In this document: piece after piece, positions 1 to 7,585 of the stretch
Position numbering within the stretch: position 1 is the stretch's first letter
How the letters are laid out: every line of letters begins with the position of its first letter
Assembly: GCA_002344885.1 (NCBI GenBank)
Contig: DDUQ01000101.1
Coordinates: 1 to 20,200 of the forward strand
Origin: Comamonadaceae bacterium UBA2334
GTDB lineage: Bacteria > Pseudomonadota > Gammaproteobacteria > Burkholderiales > Burkholderiaceae_C
Direction of reading: 5' to 3'
DNA length: 20,200 bases
Translations under genes and position numbers: made by a program
The notes under the pieces: generated by a model
The model's input: only the letters and a program-made list of their open reading frames with translations
Databases searched by the model: none
Told to the model about the DNA's origin: nothing

Positions 1-1
1 A

Positions 2-3000
2 TCAGGAATTCGAGGGGGCTTCACCGCCTGGATACTCGTTTCCGATGTGGTCGTTGCCTATCTGTTTGTGGATGCCGAAGCCATCAGTCGGATGAGTGTG
101 TACAAAGGTTGGGGGTTTGTGGTGGTCACAACGTTGCTGCTGTATGGCCTGATCCGCAGGATGCAGTTGGATCACATCGAGGTGACCGAGCGTGAATTCA
201 AATCATCCATGGAGCGCGCATCCATTGCCAGATTGCTTGACAGCATTGTCGACAGTTCAACGGATGCTATTTTTGCCAAAGATATCAGCGGCCGGTATCT
301 GTTGTTCAACAAAGAAACAGCATCCATTTTTGGCATAACCTCCCATCAGGCTCTGGGCTACAGCGACAGCACATTGTTTCCCCAGCAAGCAGATGTGATT
401 CGTGCAAACGATTGTGAAGTGATGAATAAAAACAAGATCATCACGTTTGAGGAAACCATCACCACGCACAAAGGCGTTCGAGTTTTTCTGGCCACCAAGG
501 GGCCGCTTCATGATTCAGAGGGCCAAGTTGTCGGTGTCTATTGCATATCCAGAGACATCACGGACAGAAAAACCTACGAACGCAAATTGCAAGAAAGTCA
601 GCTGCGCATGCGCGCAGTCATTCAGGCCATGCCCGATCTGGTCTGGCTGAAAGATGTCAACGGTTGTTACCTTTCGTGCAACCTGCGTTTCGAGCAGTTT
701 TTTGGGTTCGCAGAAGAACAGATCATTGGCAAAACAGACTTCGATTTTGTCGACGAGGCGATAGCCACTGAATTCCGTCGGTTTGACCAGCTTGCAATGG
801 ACAAGGCAGGCCCAAGCACCAACGAAGAGTGGATCACGTTTGCATCTGATGGCCACCAGGAATTGCTTGAAACAACCAAAACTCCTGTGCGGGACTCAAC
901 GGGCCAGGTCATTGGCATACTGGGAGTGGGGCACGACATCACCGAACGGACGCAGTTGCTGGGAAAGCTGCAAGCGGCCTCAAACAGCCTGCTAAAGCTG
1001 AATGCCGAACTGGAGGCAACGGTTGTCCTGAGAACGGAGGAGGTGCTGAACCTGTACGACGAGGCTCCGTGCGGGTACCACTCTCTCTCGCCCGACGGCG
1101 TGGTGCTGCGGGCCAACAAAACCGAGTTGCTGCTGTTGGGCTACACCCCAGAGGAGTTCATTGGGCACCACATTACCGAATTCTTGACGCCTGAAAGCGT
1201 TCGGACATTCCGCAGTGAGTTCTCGCAATTTCTGGTGTCCGGGCGAAGCCGAAATGTCGAACTTGACATCGTATGCAAAGACGGCACAACGCGGTCATTT
1301 TTAGTCGATGCCAACCTGGAGCGTGGGCCCAACGGTGAGCCACTGTTTACCCGCAGCAACTTGATTGACAACACCGAGAGAAAGTCACAGGCGAGCAAGA
1401 TCGATACGCTGCACAAATTGCTCCAGGAAGTGGTGGAATCATTGCCCTACGGTGTGGTGGTGCTAGACGACACCCGGCATGTCAAGCTTAAGAACGAAAG
1501 AGTAACCCGGCTCCTGGCGTACCCTGACGGCTTTTTTGACAACACTCCAATTGGCTTCAGCGATATGGTCCGCCTGCATTGGGAAAGGGGGGACTATGGG
1601 CCCAGGCCAATGGACGAGGTGCTTGCTCATTTTGTCGAAGCGATGGTCATGCGGCGCACCTTGAAAATGGAACGGCAGCAAAGCAATGGTGTTTATCTGG
1701 AGGTGTGTGGCGAGCCCCTGTCGGGCGGGTGGACGTTGTTGACTTACACCGACATCACTGCGCACAAACTGGCTGAGCAAACTCTGGATAAAGCCATGCA
1801 TGCAGCCGAGGCAGCCACTGCGGCCAAAAGTGCGTTCATCGCCAATGTCAGCCATGAATTGCGCACGCCAATGAACGCCATTTTGGGTCTGTCACATGTG
1901 TTGTCCAAAACCCAATTGCCTGGAGATTCGAGTGAGCTTGTCAGCAAAATTCGAAAAGCAGGAAATTCGCTGCTGGCGATATTGAATGACGTGCTTGATT
2001 TTTCAAAAATTGAATCGGGTAAATTGACATTGCAGTCAATTCCATTCAATTTGAATGACATGCTTGACAATCTCGCAAGCATCATGTCGATCAATGCAAG
2101 GGAAAAATCTCTGGAGTTGATCATCGTTCCCCCGTCGATTGACAGTGGCGAATGTGTGGGCGACATGATGCGATTGGAGCAAGTGCTGATCAATCTCACC
2201 GGCAATGCCATCAAGTTCACGTCCACCGGGCACGTTGCCCTGGGCATTTACAAGGTGGACGAAGATGAAAATAGCCAGACGCTGAAATTCTCAGTCAGCG
2301 ATTCAGGCATTGGTATTGCTGCTGAAAAGGTGCAGGCCATTTTTTCTGAGTTCTCCCAGGTTGATGAGTCGTCTAGCCGGCAATTTGGTGGCACCGGACT
2401 GGGCCTGACCATCAGTCGGCGACTGGTGGAGGCCATGGGCGGTGAATTGACTGTTGACACACGTTTAGGTGTGGGCAGTGAATTCGCTTTCACACTCAGG
2501 TTGGCAAAGCATTCGGCCGCTGCCCGCCCCGTGTCTGACGGGGCCGACCTGGCAGTTGTCATTGCCGACGACAACACCTTTGCCCGCGACACCATACGGT
2601 CCATTGTCGATGGCTTGGGCTGGCGCGCGCGTGCTCACAGCTCTGGCTTCGAGTTGCTGGAGGATTTGAAAGCGACGCCCAGTTTGGACGGTGCCACCCC
2701 GGTACTGTTGCTCGATTTCACCATGCCCGCCATGGACGGGTTGTTCACTGCGCGCGCGGTGCGTCAAGCCTATCCTGACGTGGCCGTCCCGATCGTTCTC
2801 CTGACAACTGCCCAGAACCATGATGAGGTGGCCAACCATCCGTATGCCAAGCTGGCCGATGCCCTGCTGATCAAGCCCGTGACGCCTACGACACTGAAAC
2901 AGGCGGTCGAGAAGGCCCTTCGGGTTCGCAAGGGTGCCAATGAGGGCGCACCTGAGGCGCAACAACCGGTGCGCATGGCGGGTTTGCGCATGCTGGTGGT

Positions 3001-3988
3001 CGATGACAACGACGTGAACAGAGAGGTTGCGCAGCGCATTTTTGTTCGTGAAGGCGCCCAAGTGTTCACTGCCGAGGGCGGACAAGCGGCGCTTGACTGG
3101 TTGAGTGTTCACTGCGATGCCGTGGACATTGTCCTGATGGACATCCAGATGCCCCTGATGAACGGATACGAAGCCACTGCCCATATCCGCAGCATTGAAG
3201 CCCTCAGGCACTTGCCCGTGGTGGCCTTGACGGCGGGAGCCATGGTTCAGCATCAGGAGCTGGCACGCGAGGCGGGAATGAACGGATTCATTGCCAAACC
3301 GTTCGATGTCGATGTGGCCGTGGCCTTGTTGTTGGGGCTGGTTGGGCGGGCTTACCCGTCAGGTGAGGATACGGTGGCTGCGGTGCCGGCCCCTGCGACA
3401 GCTCAACCTGCGGGGTTCCCTGGCATAGAGGTGGCCAGTGCATTGGCTATCTGGCGTGACGAGACCCAGTACAGGAAGTTTTTGCGCCGGTTTGTCGACC
3501 ATTACGCCAACATTGTTCAGGTCCTGACGGAGGCAGACCGGGCAGATGCCCAGGCGCTTGCGCACAAGTTCCGTGGCGGGGCGGCCAATTTGGGCCTGAA
3601 CGACGTTGCAGCCGCTTCACTTGCGTTGGAGCATGCATACGACGAGTCGGGCGTCGTGACCGACGCACTGGCTGGGCTGCAAACAGCGATGGAGGTGACA
3701 TTGGCTTCCATTGATCGATACGCACCTGCCATCGATACCGCACCCTTGGCGCTGCCCGCAGCGGCAGACACACCATTCAAGGCCAATGCCCTGGAGCCTT
3801 TGTTGGTGGCTTGGGAGAGTGACAGCGCCGAGAACGTGGAGGCTGCCCTTCAGGCGGTTGGACGGCTGTTGCCCACACATGTGCTGGCACTTCAGCAAGC
3901 CCTGTTGGATAGTTACGATTTTCGGGCTGGCGTGGTTGCGACGCGTAACCTGTTGAACCCGGCACATCGCCAACAGCAGGAGCCCTGA
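2..3988 (+). CDS. Hybrid sensor histidine kinase with four PAS domains, two receivers and Hpt (5' partial)
   Basis: Membrane-bound hybrid kinase that should autophosphorylate and pass phosphate through receiver and Hpt domains. The reading frame is open to the window edge, and the first visible residues already lie in a membrane segment (AWILVSDVVVAYLF), so the true start is upstream. The GTG at 47 is only the first possible start codon inside the window. Numbering from that GTG: second membrane segment about 21-37; PAS about 60-175, 187-302, 330-446 and 460-575, the last PAS_7-like; HisKA with H603 in VSHELRTP; HATPase with the N box near 709-724, DSGIGI at 752-757 and GGTGLGL at 781-787; receiver 1 with D890; receiver 2 with D1032; Hpt with H1173 in AHKFRGG. 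A helical tail runs to 1313. All phospho-acceptor residues are present. No Cys-based LOV motif is seen in the PAS domains, so the input signal is unknown. The stop codon directly abuts the next start codon. Confidence 0.95.
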   Translation, partial: SGIRGGFTAWILVSDVVVAYLFVDAEAISRMSVYKGWGFVVVTTLLLYGLIRRMQLDHIEVTEREFKSSMERASIARLLDSIVDSSTDAIFAKDISGRYLLFNKETASIFGITSHQALGYSDSTLFPQQADVIRANDCEVMNKNKIITFEETITTHKGVRVFLATKGPLHDSEGQVVGVYCISRDITDRKTYERKLQESQLRMRAVIQAMPDLVWLKDVNGCYLSCNLRFEQFFGFAEEQIIGKTDFDFVDEAIATEFRRFDQLAMDKAGPSTNEEWITFASDGHQELLETTKTPVRDSTGQVIGILGVGHDITERTQLLGKLQAASNSLLKLNAELEATVVLRTEEVLNLYDEAPCGYHSLSPDGVVLRANKTELLLLGYTPEEFIGHHITEFLTPESVRTFRSEFSQFLVSGRSRNVELDIVCKDGTTRSFLVDANLERGPNGEPLFTRSNLIDNTERKSQASKIDTLHKLLQEVVESLPYGVVVLDDTRHVKLKNERVTRLLAYPDGFFDNTPIGFSDMVRLHWERGDYGPRPMDEVLAHFVEAMVMRRTLKMERQQSNGVYLEVCGEPLSGGWTLLTYTDITAHKLAEQTLDKAMHAAEAATAAKSAFIANVSHELRTPMNAILGLSHVLSKTQLPGDSSELVSKIRKAGNSLLAILNDVLDFSKIESGKLTLQSIPFNLNDMLDNLASIMSINAREKSLELIIVPPSIDSGECVGDMMRLEQVLINLTGNAIKFTSTGHVALGIYKVDEDENSQTLKFSVSDSGIGIAAEKVQAIFSEFSQVDESSSRQFGGTGLGLTISRRLVEAMGGELTVDTRLGVGSEFAFTLRLAKHSAAARPVSDGADLAVVIADDNTFARDTIRSIVDGLGWRARAHSSGFELLEDLKATPSLDGATPVLLLDFTMPAMDGLFTARAVRQAYPDVAVPIVLLTTAQNHDEVANHPYAKLADALLIKPVTPTTLKQAVEKALRVRKGANEGAPEAQQPVRMAGLRMLVVDDNDVNREVAQRIFVREGAQVFTAEGGQAALDWLSVHCDAVDIVLMDIQMPLMNGYEATAHIRSIEALRHLPVVALTAGAMVQHQELAREAGMNGFIAKPFDVDVAVALLLGLVGRAYPSGEDTVAAVPAPATAQPAGFPGIEVASALAIWRDETQYRKFLRRFVDHYANIVQVLTEADRADAQALAHKFRGGAANLGLNDVAAASLALEHAYDESGVVTDALAGLQTAMEVTLASIDRYAPAIDTAPLALPAAADTPFKANALEPLLVAWESDSAENVEAALQAVGRLLPTHVLALQQALLDSYDFRAGVVATRNLLNPAHRQQQEP

Positions 3989-4990
3989 ATGCCCAAAGGA
4001 CCTATCTTGGTTGTGGACGACGAGCCCGTCAATCTGGCGACGATCGATGGGGCTTTTCGTGGAAAGCACAAGCTTGTTTTTGCCCTGAACGGCTCGGACG
4101 CATTGGTTGCCGCATTCAAACACCGACCTGCATTGATCTTGTTGGATGTGCAGATGCCGGGCCTGGATGGCTATGCGGTTTGCCGACGTTTGAAGGCCGA
4201 TCCGCGCACGGTGTCGATACCTGTCATGTTCATCACCAGCAGACGCGACGTGACCGACGAGGCCGAAGGCTTTTCGGCCGGCGGTGTGGACTACATCACA
4301 AAGCCTTTTTCCATTGAAATCCTGAGCGCGCGCGTGCAAACCCACCTGTCGCTGGTGCGAGCAACCGAGTTGGAGCGCAGCTACCACGATGCCATACACA
4401 TGCTCGGGCATGCGGGGCACTTCAACGACAACGACACTGGCGTGCATATCTGGCGCATGGCGAAATACGCCCGCGAACTGGCCCAGGCCATTGGCTTGCC
4501 TGAAGATGTGTGCGCACTGATCGAACTGGCGGCACCGATGCACGACACGGGCAAGATCGGCATCAGTCACGCGATCCTGAAAAAGCCTGGCAAGTTGGAT
4601 GCAGAAGAGTGGGTTGAAATGAAGACGCACTCGCGCATCGGGTACGAAATTCTGTCTGCAAGCAAAGCCCCCGTTTTCACGCTTGCTGCAGAGATCGCTT
4701 TGTATCATCATGAGCGGTGGGACGGGTCCGGCTATCCAACGGGTTTGTCTGGCGAGAACATCCCGATATCGGCGCGCGTCGTGGCGGTAGCCGATGTGTT
4801 TGATGCGTTGACCATGACCCGACCGTACAAATCTCCCTGGCCTATGGACCGGGTGCTGGAAACCATCCGCGCGGGCGAAGGTTCGCATTTCGATCCGGCG
4901 TTGATTGACGCGTTTGAGTCGACCTTGCCTGCATTGCTGACCATCAAAAGCGATTGGGAATCGCGCGAGAAAGACATGCTGCCATCATGA
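3989..4990 (+). CDS. Response regulator with HD-GYP domain, predicted cyclic-di-GMP phosphodiesterase
   Basis: A 333-residue cytosolic protein. The N-terminal receiver (about 4-120) has the acidic pair at D10/D11, phospho-acceptor D53 in LLDVQMP and K105 in ITKPF. The C-terminal HD-GYP domain (about 140-310) retains the metal-binding HD pair H185/D186 in MHDTGKIG, the HHERWDGSGYP motif at 240-250 and the VADVFDAL helix. An intact HD-GYP domain predicts hydrolysis of cyclic-di-GMP, controlled by receiver phosphorylation; this RpfG-like layout is well established. The ATG immediately follows the TGA of the hybrid kinase, and AGCAGGAG about 6 bases upstream is a plausible ribosome site. Its last four bases (ATGA) overlap the next gene. 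The adjacent hybrid kinase with an Hpt domain is the obvious phosphodonor, as RpfC is for RpfG, although the sensor part differs. Confidence 0.95.
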   Translation: MPKGPILVVDDEPVNLATIDGAFRGKHKLVFALNGSDALVAAFKHRPALILLDVQMPGLDGYAVCRRLKADPRTVSIPVMFITSRRDVTDEAEGFSAGGVDYITKPFSIEILSARVQTHLSLVRATELERSYHDAIHMLGHAGHFNDNDTGVHIWRMAKYARELAQAIGLPEDVCALIELAAPMHDTGKIGISHAILKKPGKLDAEEWVEMKTHSRIGYEILSASKAPVFTLAAEIALYHHERWDGSGYPTGLSGENIPISARVVAVADVFDALTMTRPYKSPWPMDRVLETIRAGEGSHFDPALIDAFESTLPALLTIKSDWESREKDMLPS

Positions 4991-5364
4991 CCACAGTATT
5001 GCTGATAGAAGATGAAGAGACATCGAGAGAGCTGACAGTCATCGCACTGCAGCGGCTGGGCATTACCGATATCGTGCTTGCTGAAGATGGCAAAAAAGCC
5101 ATCAAGGTTCTCGATGGCTTGGCAACGAAACCAGATGTAGTGATTTCAGACATCATGATGCCGAACAAAGACGGCGTCGAGATTGTCTCCGCTTTGGTTG
5201 CGCGCAAATTCCAGGGTGGTCTGATTCTGCTGTCCGGAGCCGATCCGAACATACTTCGTATGACAACCACCATGGCAGCTCATGGTGGTGTGAACGTGCT
5301 GGCGACCTTGATAAAACCGTTGGACGAAAAGGCGTTGAAATATGCTTTCGACCGTTTGAACTGA
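4987..5364 (+). CDS. Stand-alone response regulator receiver protein (CheY-like)
   Basis: A 125-residue single receiver domain without an output domain. It has the acidic pocket in LIEDEE, phospho-acceptor D55 in ISDIMMP, the Ser of LLSGAD and the Lys of LIKPLD, so it should be phosphorylatable. I chose the ATG at 4987 because it overlaps the preceding stop as ATGA and the domain begins immediately. An in-frame ATG at 4954 would add 11 residues (MGIARERHAAI) that do not belong to the receiver fold. Translation is probably coupled to the HD-GYP gene. Its role could be a phosphate sink, a shuttle between the kinase and another Hpt protein, or a protein-protein switch; the sequence does not decide. 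No intrinsic terminator with a T-run is visible just downstream on this strand. Confidence 0.9.
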   Translation: MTTVLLIEDEETSRELTVIALQRLGITDIVLAEDGKKAIKVLDGLATKPDVVISDIMMPNKDGVEIVSALVARKFQGGLILLSGADPNILRMTTTMAAHGGVNVLATLIKPLDEKALKYAFDRLN

Positions 5365-5520
5365 GTTTGCCGGCACGCGGCAATTCGCAGTTGCCTGACA
5401 AACCGCAAGGGCTTGTGTGGCACCGGAGCTGGGCCAATTAAATATTTATCAACCAGACTGTTTCGAGTTGATTCAACAGGGCTGAACTCAAATCCGCACG
5501 TCTGTGAAACGGGTTAGGGC

Positions 5521-5556
5521 AATAAAAACCCGGTGACCTATGAAAATCAACGGGTT
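5521..5556 (-). terminator. Candidate intrinsic terminator of tRNA-Gly
   Basis: Read on the minus strand, AACCCG (5556-5551) pairs with CGGGTT (5532-5527). After one mismatch an inner TGA/TCA extends the stem, leaving a 10-base loop. TTTATT follows directly. It lies 34 bases past the tRNA 3' end. The stem is modest (6+3 bp), so this is a candidate only. A second nearby AACGGGTT (5508-5515 region) could form an alternative pairing. Confidence 0.45.
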
Positions 5557-5590
5557 ATGAGGCATTTTGCGGTGGCCTGATACGGCCATT

Positions 5591-5664
5591 TGGAGCGGGT
5601 GATGGGAATCGAACCCACGTTATTTGCTTGGGAAGCAAGAGTCCTACCATTGAACGACACCCGC
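5591..5664 (-). tRNA. tRNA-Gly, anticodon CCC
   Basis: A 74-nt cloverleaf on the minus strand with 3' CCA encoded. The acceptor stem is GCGGGTG paired with CACCCGC, with discriminator T. The D-arm is GTTC/GGAC around AATGGTA, the anticodon loop is TTCCCAA (anticodon CCC), and the T-arm is GGG-TTCGATT-CCC. The layout matches E. coli glyU position for position. The outermost anticodon-stem pair is C-A instead of Watson-Crick; the other four pairs are intact. It decodes GGG glycine codons. No integrase or attachment-site duplication is visible beside it. Confidence 0.95.
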
Positions 5665-5677
5665 TGAGGTGTGCGCG

Positions 5678-5683
5678 ATTCTA
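5678..5683 (-). promoter_or_regulatory. Candidate -10 element for tRNA-Gly
   Basis: TAGAAT on the minus strand (5 of 6 to TATAAT) lies 13 bases upstream of the mature tRNA 5' end and is followed by a GC-rich stretch (CGCGCACACC), typical of stable-RNA promoters. No good -35 hexamer is present at 16-18 bases, so the assignment rests on position and the -10 alone. Confidence 0.4.
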
Positions 5684-5777
5684 GCCGACACTGCCCGGAA
5701 GCTTCGGGATCGGTGCTGCCGCGCCCCGCACGGACCCGAGGGGTGCCATGAAGGGCCTCGCGACCGCCATGTGCAGA

Positions 5778-6221
5778 TCAGTGCAGCACCAAGACGGGCA
5801 GTTTGCTTTTGGCAATGATTTTTTTGGTGTGTGAGCCGAAAATGAATTCGCCAATCGGGTTGCGGCCGTGGGTCACCATCACGATCATGTCGCAGCCGGA
5901 TTTTTCAGCTTCTTCCATGATGGCGTGGTCGACCGCATAGGCCGTGATGTGGTGCGGTGTGAATTCAACCCCAGCTGCCTCGGCACGCTTGGCAAACTGC
6001 CCCAGCAGTGCGTTGGCGTGTGCTTCGTTTTTGGCTTCGTGCTCTTCGATGCGGTGCATCAGGCCATCGGTGCGGGAGGTGGCGGCGGTCAGTGGTACGT
6101 CGGGTTCGACCACAAAACCGGTGATGCGAGCGCCCAGCTGTTTGGCCAGTTCAATGCTGCCATCCATGGCGCGGTGAGACAGTTCGGAGCCATCAACAGG
6201 AACGAATAGATGCTTGTACAT
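5778..6221 (-). CDS. Universal stress protein, UspA family
   Basis: A 147-residue single-domain Usp protein expected in the cytoplasm as a dimer. It starts with the typical FVPVDGSELS strand-loop and ends with the nucleotide-binding region. In that region the G-x9-GS part is kept (G119 to GS at 129-130, GRNPIGEFIFGS), but the usual preceding G-x-x-G is changed: VTHG replaces GTRG, so the first glycine is Val. ATP binding is therefore less certain than for its neighbour. It is the last gene of a terC-usp-usp cluster, only 15 bp behind the upstream usp stop. No strong Shine-Dalgarno sequence is visible. Usp proteins help survival under starvation, oxygen limitation or oxidative stress; the specific role here is unknown. 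Confidence 0.93.
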   Translation of the reverse strand: MYKHLFVPVDGSELSHRAMDGSIELAKQLGARITGFVVEPDVPLTAATSRTDGLMHRIEEHEAKNEAHANALLGQFAKRAEAAGVEFTPHHITAYAVDHAIMEEAEKSGCDMIVMVTHGRNPIGEFIFGSHTKKIIAKSKLPVLVLH

Positions 6222-6236
6222 GGTGGTTTCAGTTCT

Positions 6237-6683
6237 TCAACGGGTGAGCAGGACGGGAACGGTTGCCTCGTGCAGGACGCGGGTGGTGACCGAGCCCATG
6301 ATCAGGCCCATGACTGAGCTTTGCCCCCTGGTGCCCATGACGATCAGTGAACAACCCTGTGAGGAGGCAAAACTGACGATGCTGTGGGCCACTTCACCGA
6401 CGAGGATATGCGTCTGGTAAGTCAGCGCCGTTTCTTTGAGCAGGGCGACTGCGCTCTCCAATACCTTGTCACCCGCCTCCCTGTGGAATCCATCGATGAC
6501 CTTGGAGTCGATGAAGCGGCTCATGTCGGCCGAGATCGGCAACTGCACGTTCAGCACCTGCAGGGTCGGGGCAACGGCGCGCTGCTGTGCGTCGTGAATG
6601 GCCAGCTTCAGCGCGTTTTGGGCGTGCTCAGAGCCGTCAAATGGCACGAGCCATTGCGTGGTTGAGTGGGATGTTTGTGTCAT
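6237..6683 (-). CDS. Universal stress protein, UspA family (ATP-binding type)
   Basis: A 148-residue Usp-domain protein with WLVPFDGSEHA near the N-terminus and a complete nucleotide-binding motif, GTRG at 117-120 followed nine residues later by GS at 130-131. This fits the ATP-binding subclass. It is clearly diverged from the downstream Usp protein rather than a recent copy. It lies 17 bp downstream of the TerC-family gene and 15 bp upstream of the second usp, all on the minus strand, so one transcript is likely. Head-to-tail usp genes in one operon are common in proteobacteria and may form hetero-oligomers; that is inference. Confidence 0.94.
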   Translation of the reverse strand: MTQTSHSTTQWLVPFDGSEHAQNALKLAIHDAQQRAVAPTLQVLNVQLPISADMSRFIDSKVIDGFHREAGDKVLESAVALLKETALTYQTHILVGEVAHSIVSFASSQGCSLIVMGTRGQSSVMGLIMGSVTTRVLHEATVPVLLTR

Positions 6684-6700
6684 GGTTCAGCCCGTTCGTG

Positions 6701-7405
6701 TCAGATTTCGCGCGGAGGGGTGGCTGCCAACTGCCGGTTGGCCAGGAATTTGCCAATGGCCACCACCAGCAGGGCGCCTGCTGCTGCAAACACGTAGTTG
6801 GCATAGGGAATGGACTTGGCCACTGATGCAGGGAAGACGGGGTCGGTCAGCATCATGCCGCCGGCAATCCAGCCCAACAGGGCTGCGCCGAGTGTGATGA
6901 CGATGGGGAATTTGTCCATCAGGGCCAACACGATCTTGCTGCCCCACACCACGATGGGAATCGACACCAGAATGCCAAATGTGACCAGGAACATCGAGCC
7001 GTGAGACGCGCCCGCAACAGCAATCACGTTGTCAAGGCTCATGACTGCATCGGCCACGATGATGGTCTTGATGGCGGCAAACAGCGTGGTGCCGCCCTCG
7101 ATGCCGTCGTGCTCATCCTCTTCGGGGATCAGGAGCTTCACGCCGATCCACAGCAGCAGGAGGCCACCGATGATTTTCAGGTAGGGCAGTGCCAGCAACT
7201 GGAGTGCAAAGAAAATCAGCACCACTCGCAAACCAATGGCGCCGATTACGCCCCAGAAAATGCCTTTCTTGCGCTGATCCTCGGGCAGTTTTCGGCAGGC
7301 CAACGCAATGACGACAGCGTTGTCGCCGCCCAGCATGATGTCGATGGCAATGATCTGGAGGACTGAAATCCAGAACAGTGATGAGGTGAAGTCGGGTAAG
7401 TCCAT
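6701..7405 (-). CDS. TerC-family integral membrane protein (YjbE-like)
   Basis: A 234-residue inner-membrane protein with about seven hydrophobic segments and the two TerC signature motifs: DIMLGGDNA at 22-30 and DAVMSLDNV at 119-127. Their acidic and Asn residues are thought to form a metal path. Characterised family members act in manganese export (E. coli Alx) or metal supply to exported enzymes (Bacillus); older tellurite links come from TerC itself. I chose the ATG at 7405 because the first membrane segment follows soon after and AGCGAGAG lies upstream. An in-frame ATG at 7441 would add 12 hydrophilic residues. It heads the cluster with two usp genes, which suggests a stress or metal-homeostasis role. 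I looked for a yybP-ykoY manganese riboswitch upstream and saw none. Confidence 0.93.
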   Translation of the reverse strand: MDLPDFTSSLFWISVLQIIAIDIMLGGDNAVVIALACRKLPEDQRKKGIFWGVIGAIGLRVVLIFFALQLLALPYLKIIGGLLLLWIGVKLLIPEEDEHDGIEGGTTLFAAIKTIIVADAVMSLDNVIAVAGASHGSMFLVTFGILVSIPIVVWGSKIVLALMDKFPIVITLGAALLGWIAGGMMLTDPVFPASVAKSIPYANYVFAAAGALLVVAIGKFLANRQLAATPPREI

Positions 7406-7473
7406 GTGTCGCTCTCGCTTGGCTGCCGGTGCCGAGTCCACCAGCGGACCGTCATATTGGGATGAAAGACTTG

Positions 7474-7487
7474 ATGATAGGTATCAA
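7474..7487 (-). promoter_or_regulatory. FNR/ANR-like box upstream of terC-usp-usp
   Basis: Minus-strand TTGAT-ACCT-ATCAT matches 9 of 10 defined positions of the FNR/ANR consensus TTGAT-N4-ATCAA. It sits about 70 bp upstream of the TerC start. Known usp genes in Pseudomonas are controlled by ANR, which makes the site plausible. The spacing to a -10 is not ideal: the nearest AT-rich hexamers (AATATG/TATGAC at 7458-7451) would put the box near -35 rather than -41.5. Confidence 0.4.
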
Positions 7488-7524
7488 ACCCGACGCCAAG
7501 CGTAAGTAGTTCCACTGCCCACGC

Positions 7525-7576
7525 GGAGGCTGCTTGCGCCGGGCGTGTCCGGGCATTCTGGGCGGAAGCAGGCTCC
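7525..7576. repeat. 52-bp imperfect inverted repeat after the aldehyde dehydrogenase gene
   Basis: On the plus strand GGAG-g-CTGCTT-g-CGCC is followed by a 20-base GC-rich loop and GGCG-g-AAGCAG-g-CTCC. This gives 14 base pairs with two symmetric mismatches (C-C in the minus-strand RNA). It begins 9 bases beyond the stop codon of the last gene of the hydroxyproline operon, so it is probably a 3'-end hairpin. No T-run follows it in the minus-strand direction, so it is not a standard intrinsic terminator. It could stabilise the mRNA end or aid Rho-dependent termination. Confidence 0.6.
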
Positions 7577-7585
7577 GGTCCGGGG

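Noticed and set aside
3617..4888. 423-codon open frame on the minus strand opposite the HD-GYP gene and kinase end
   Set aside because: It lies opposite genes with intact, fully recognisable domains and is itself His/Arg/Gln-rich with no recognisable fold; a GC-bias shadow.
5380..5396. GGCAA-TTCGCAG-TTGCC hairpin after the lone receiver gene
   Set aside because: Five pairs and no following T-run; too weak to call a terminator.
5439..5448. Palindrome TAAATATTTA between the receiver gene and the tRNA
   Set aside because: Short AT palindrome without a promoter or gene arrangement to give it meaning.
7406..7585. yybP-ykoY manganese riboswitch before the TerC gene
   Set aside because: Searched by eye because TerC-family genes often carry it; the conserved core was not found.
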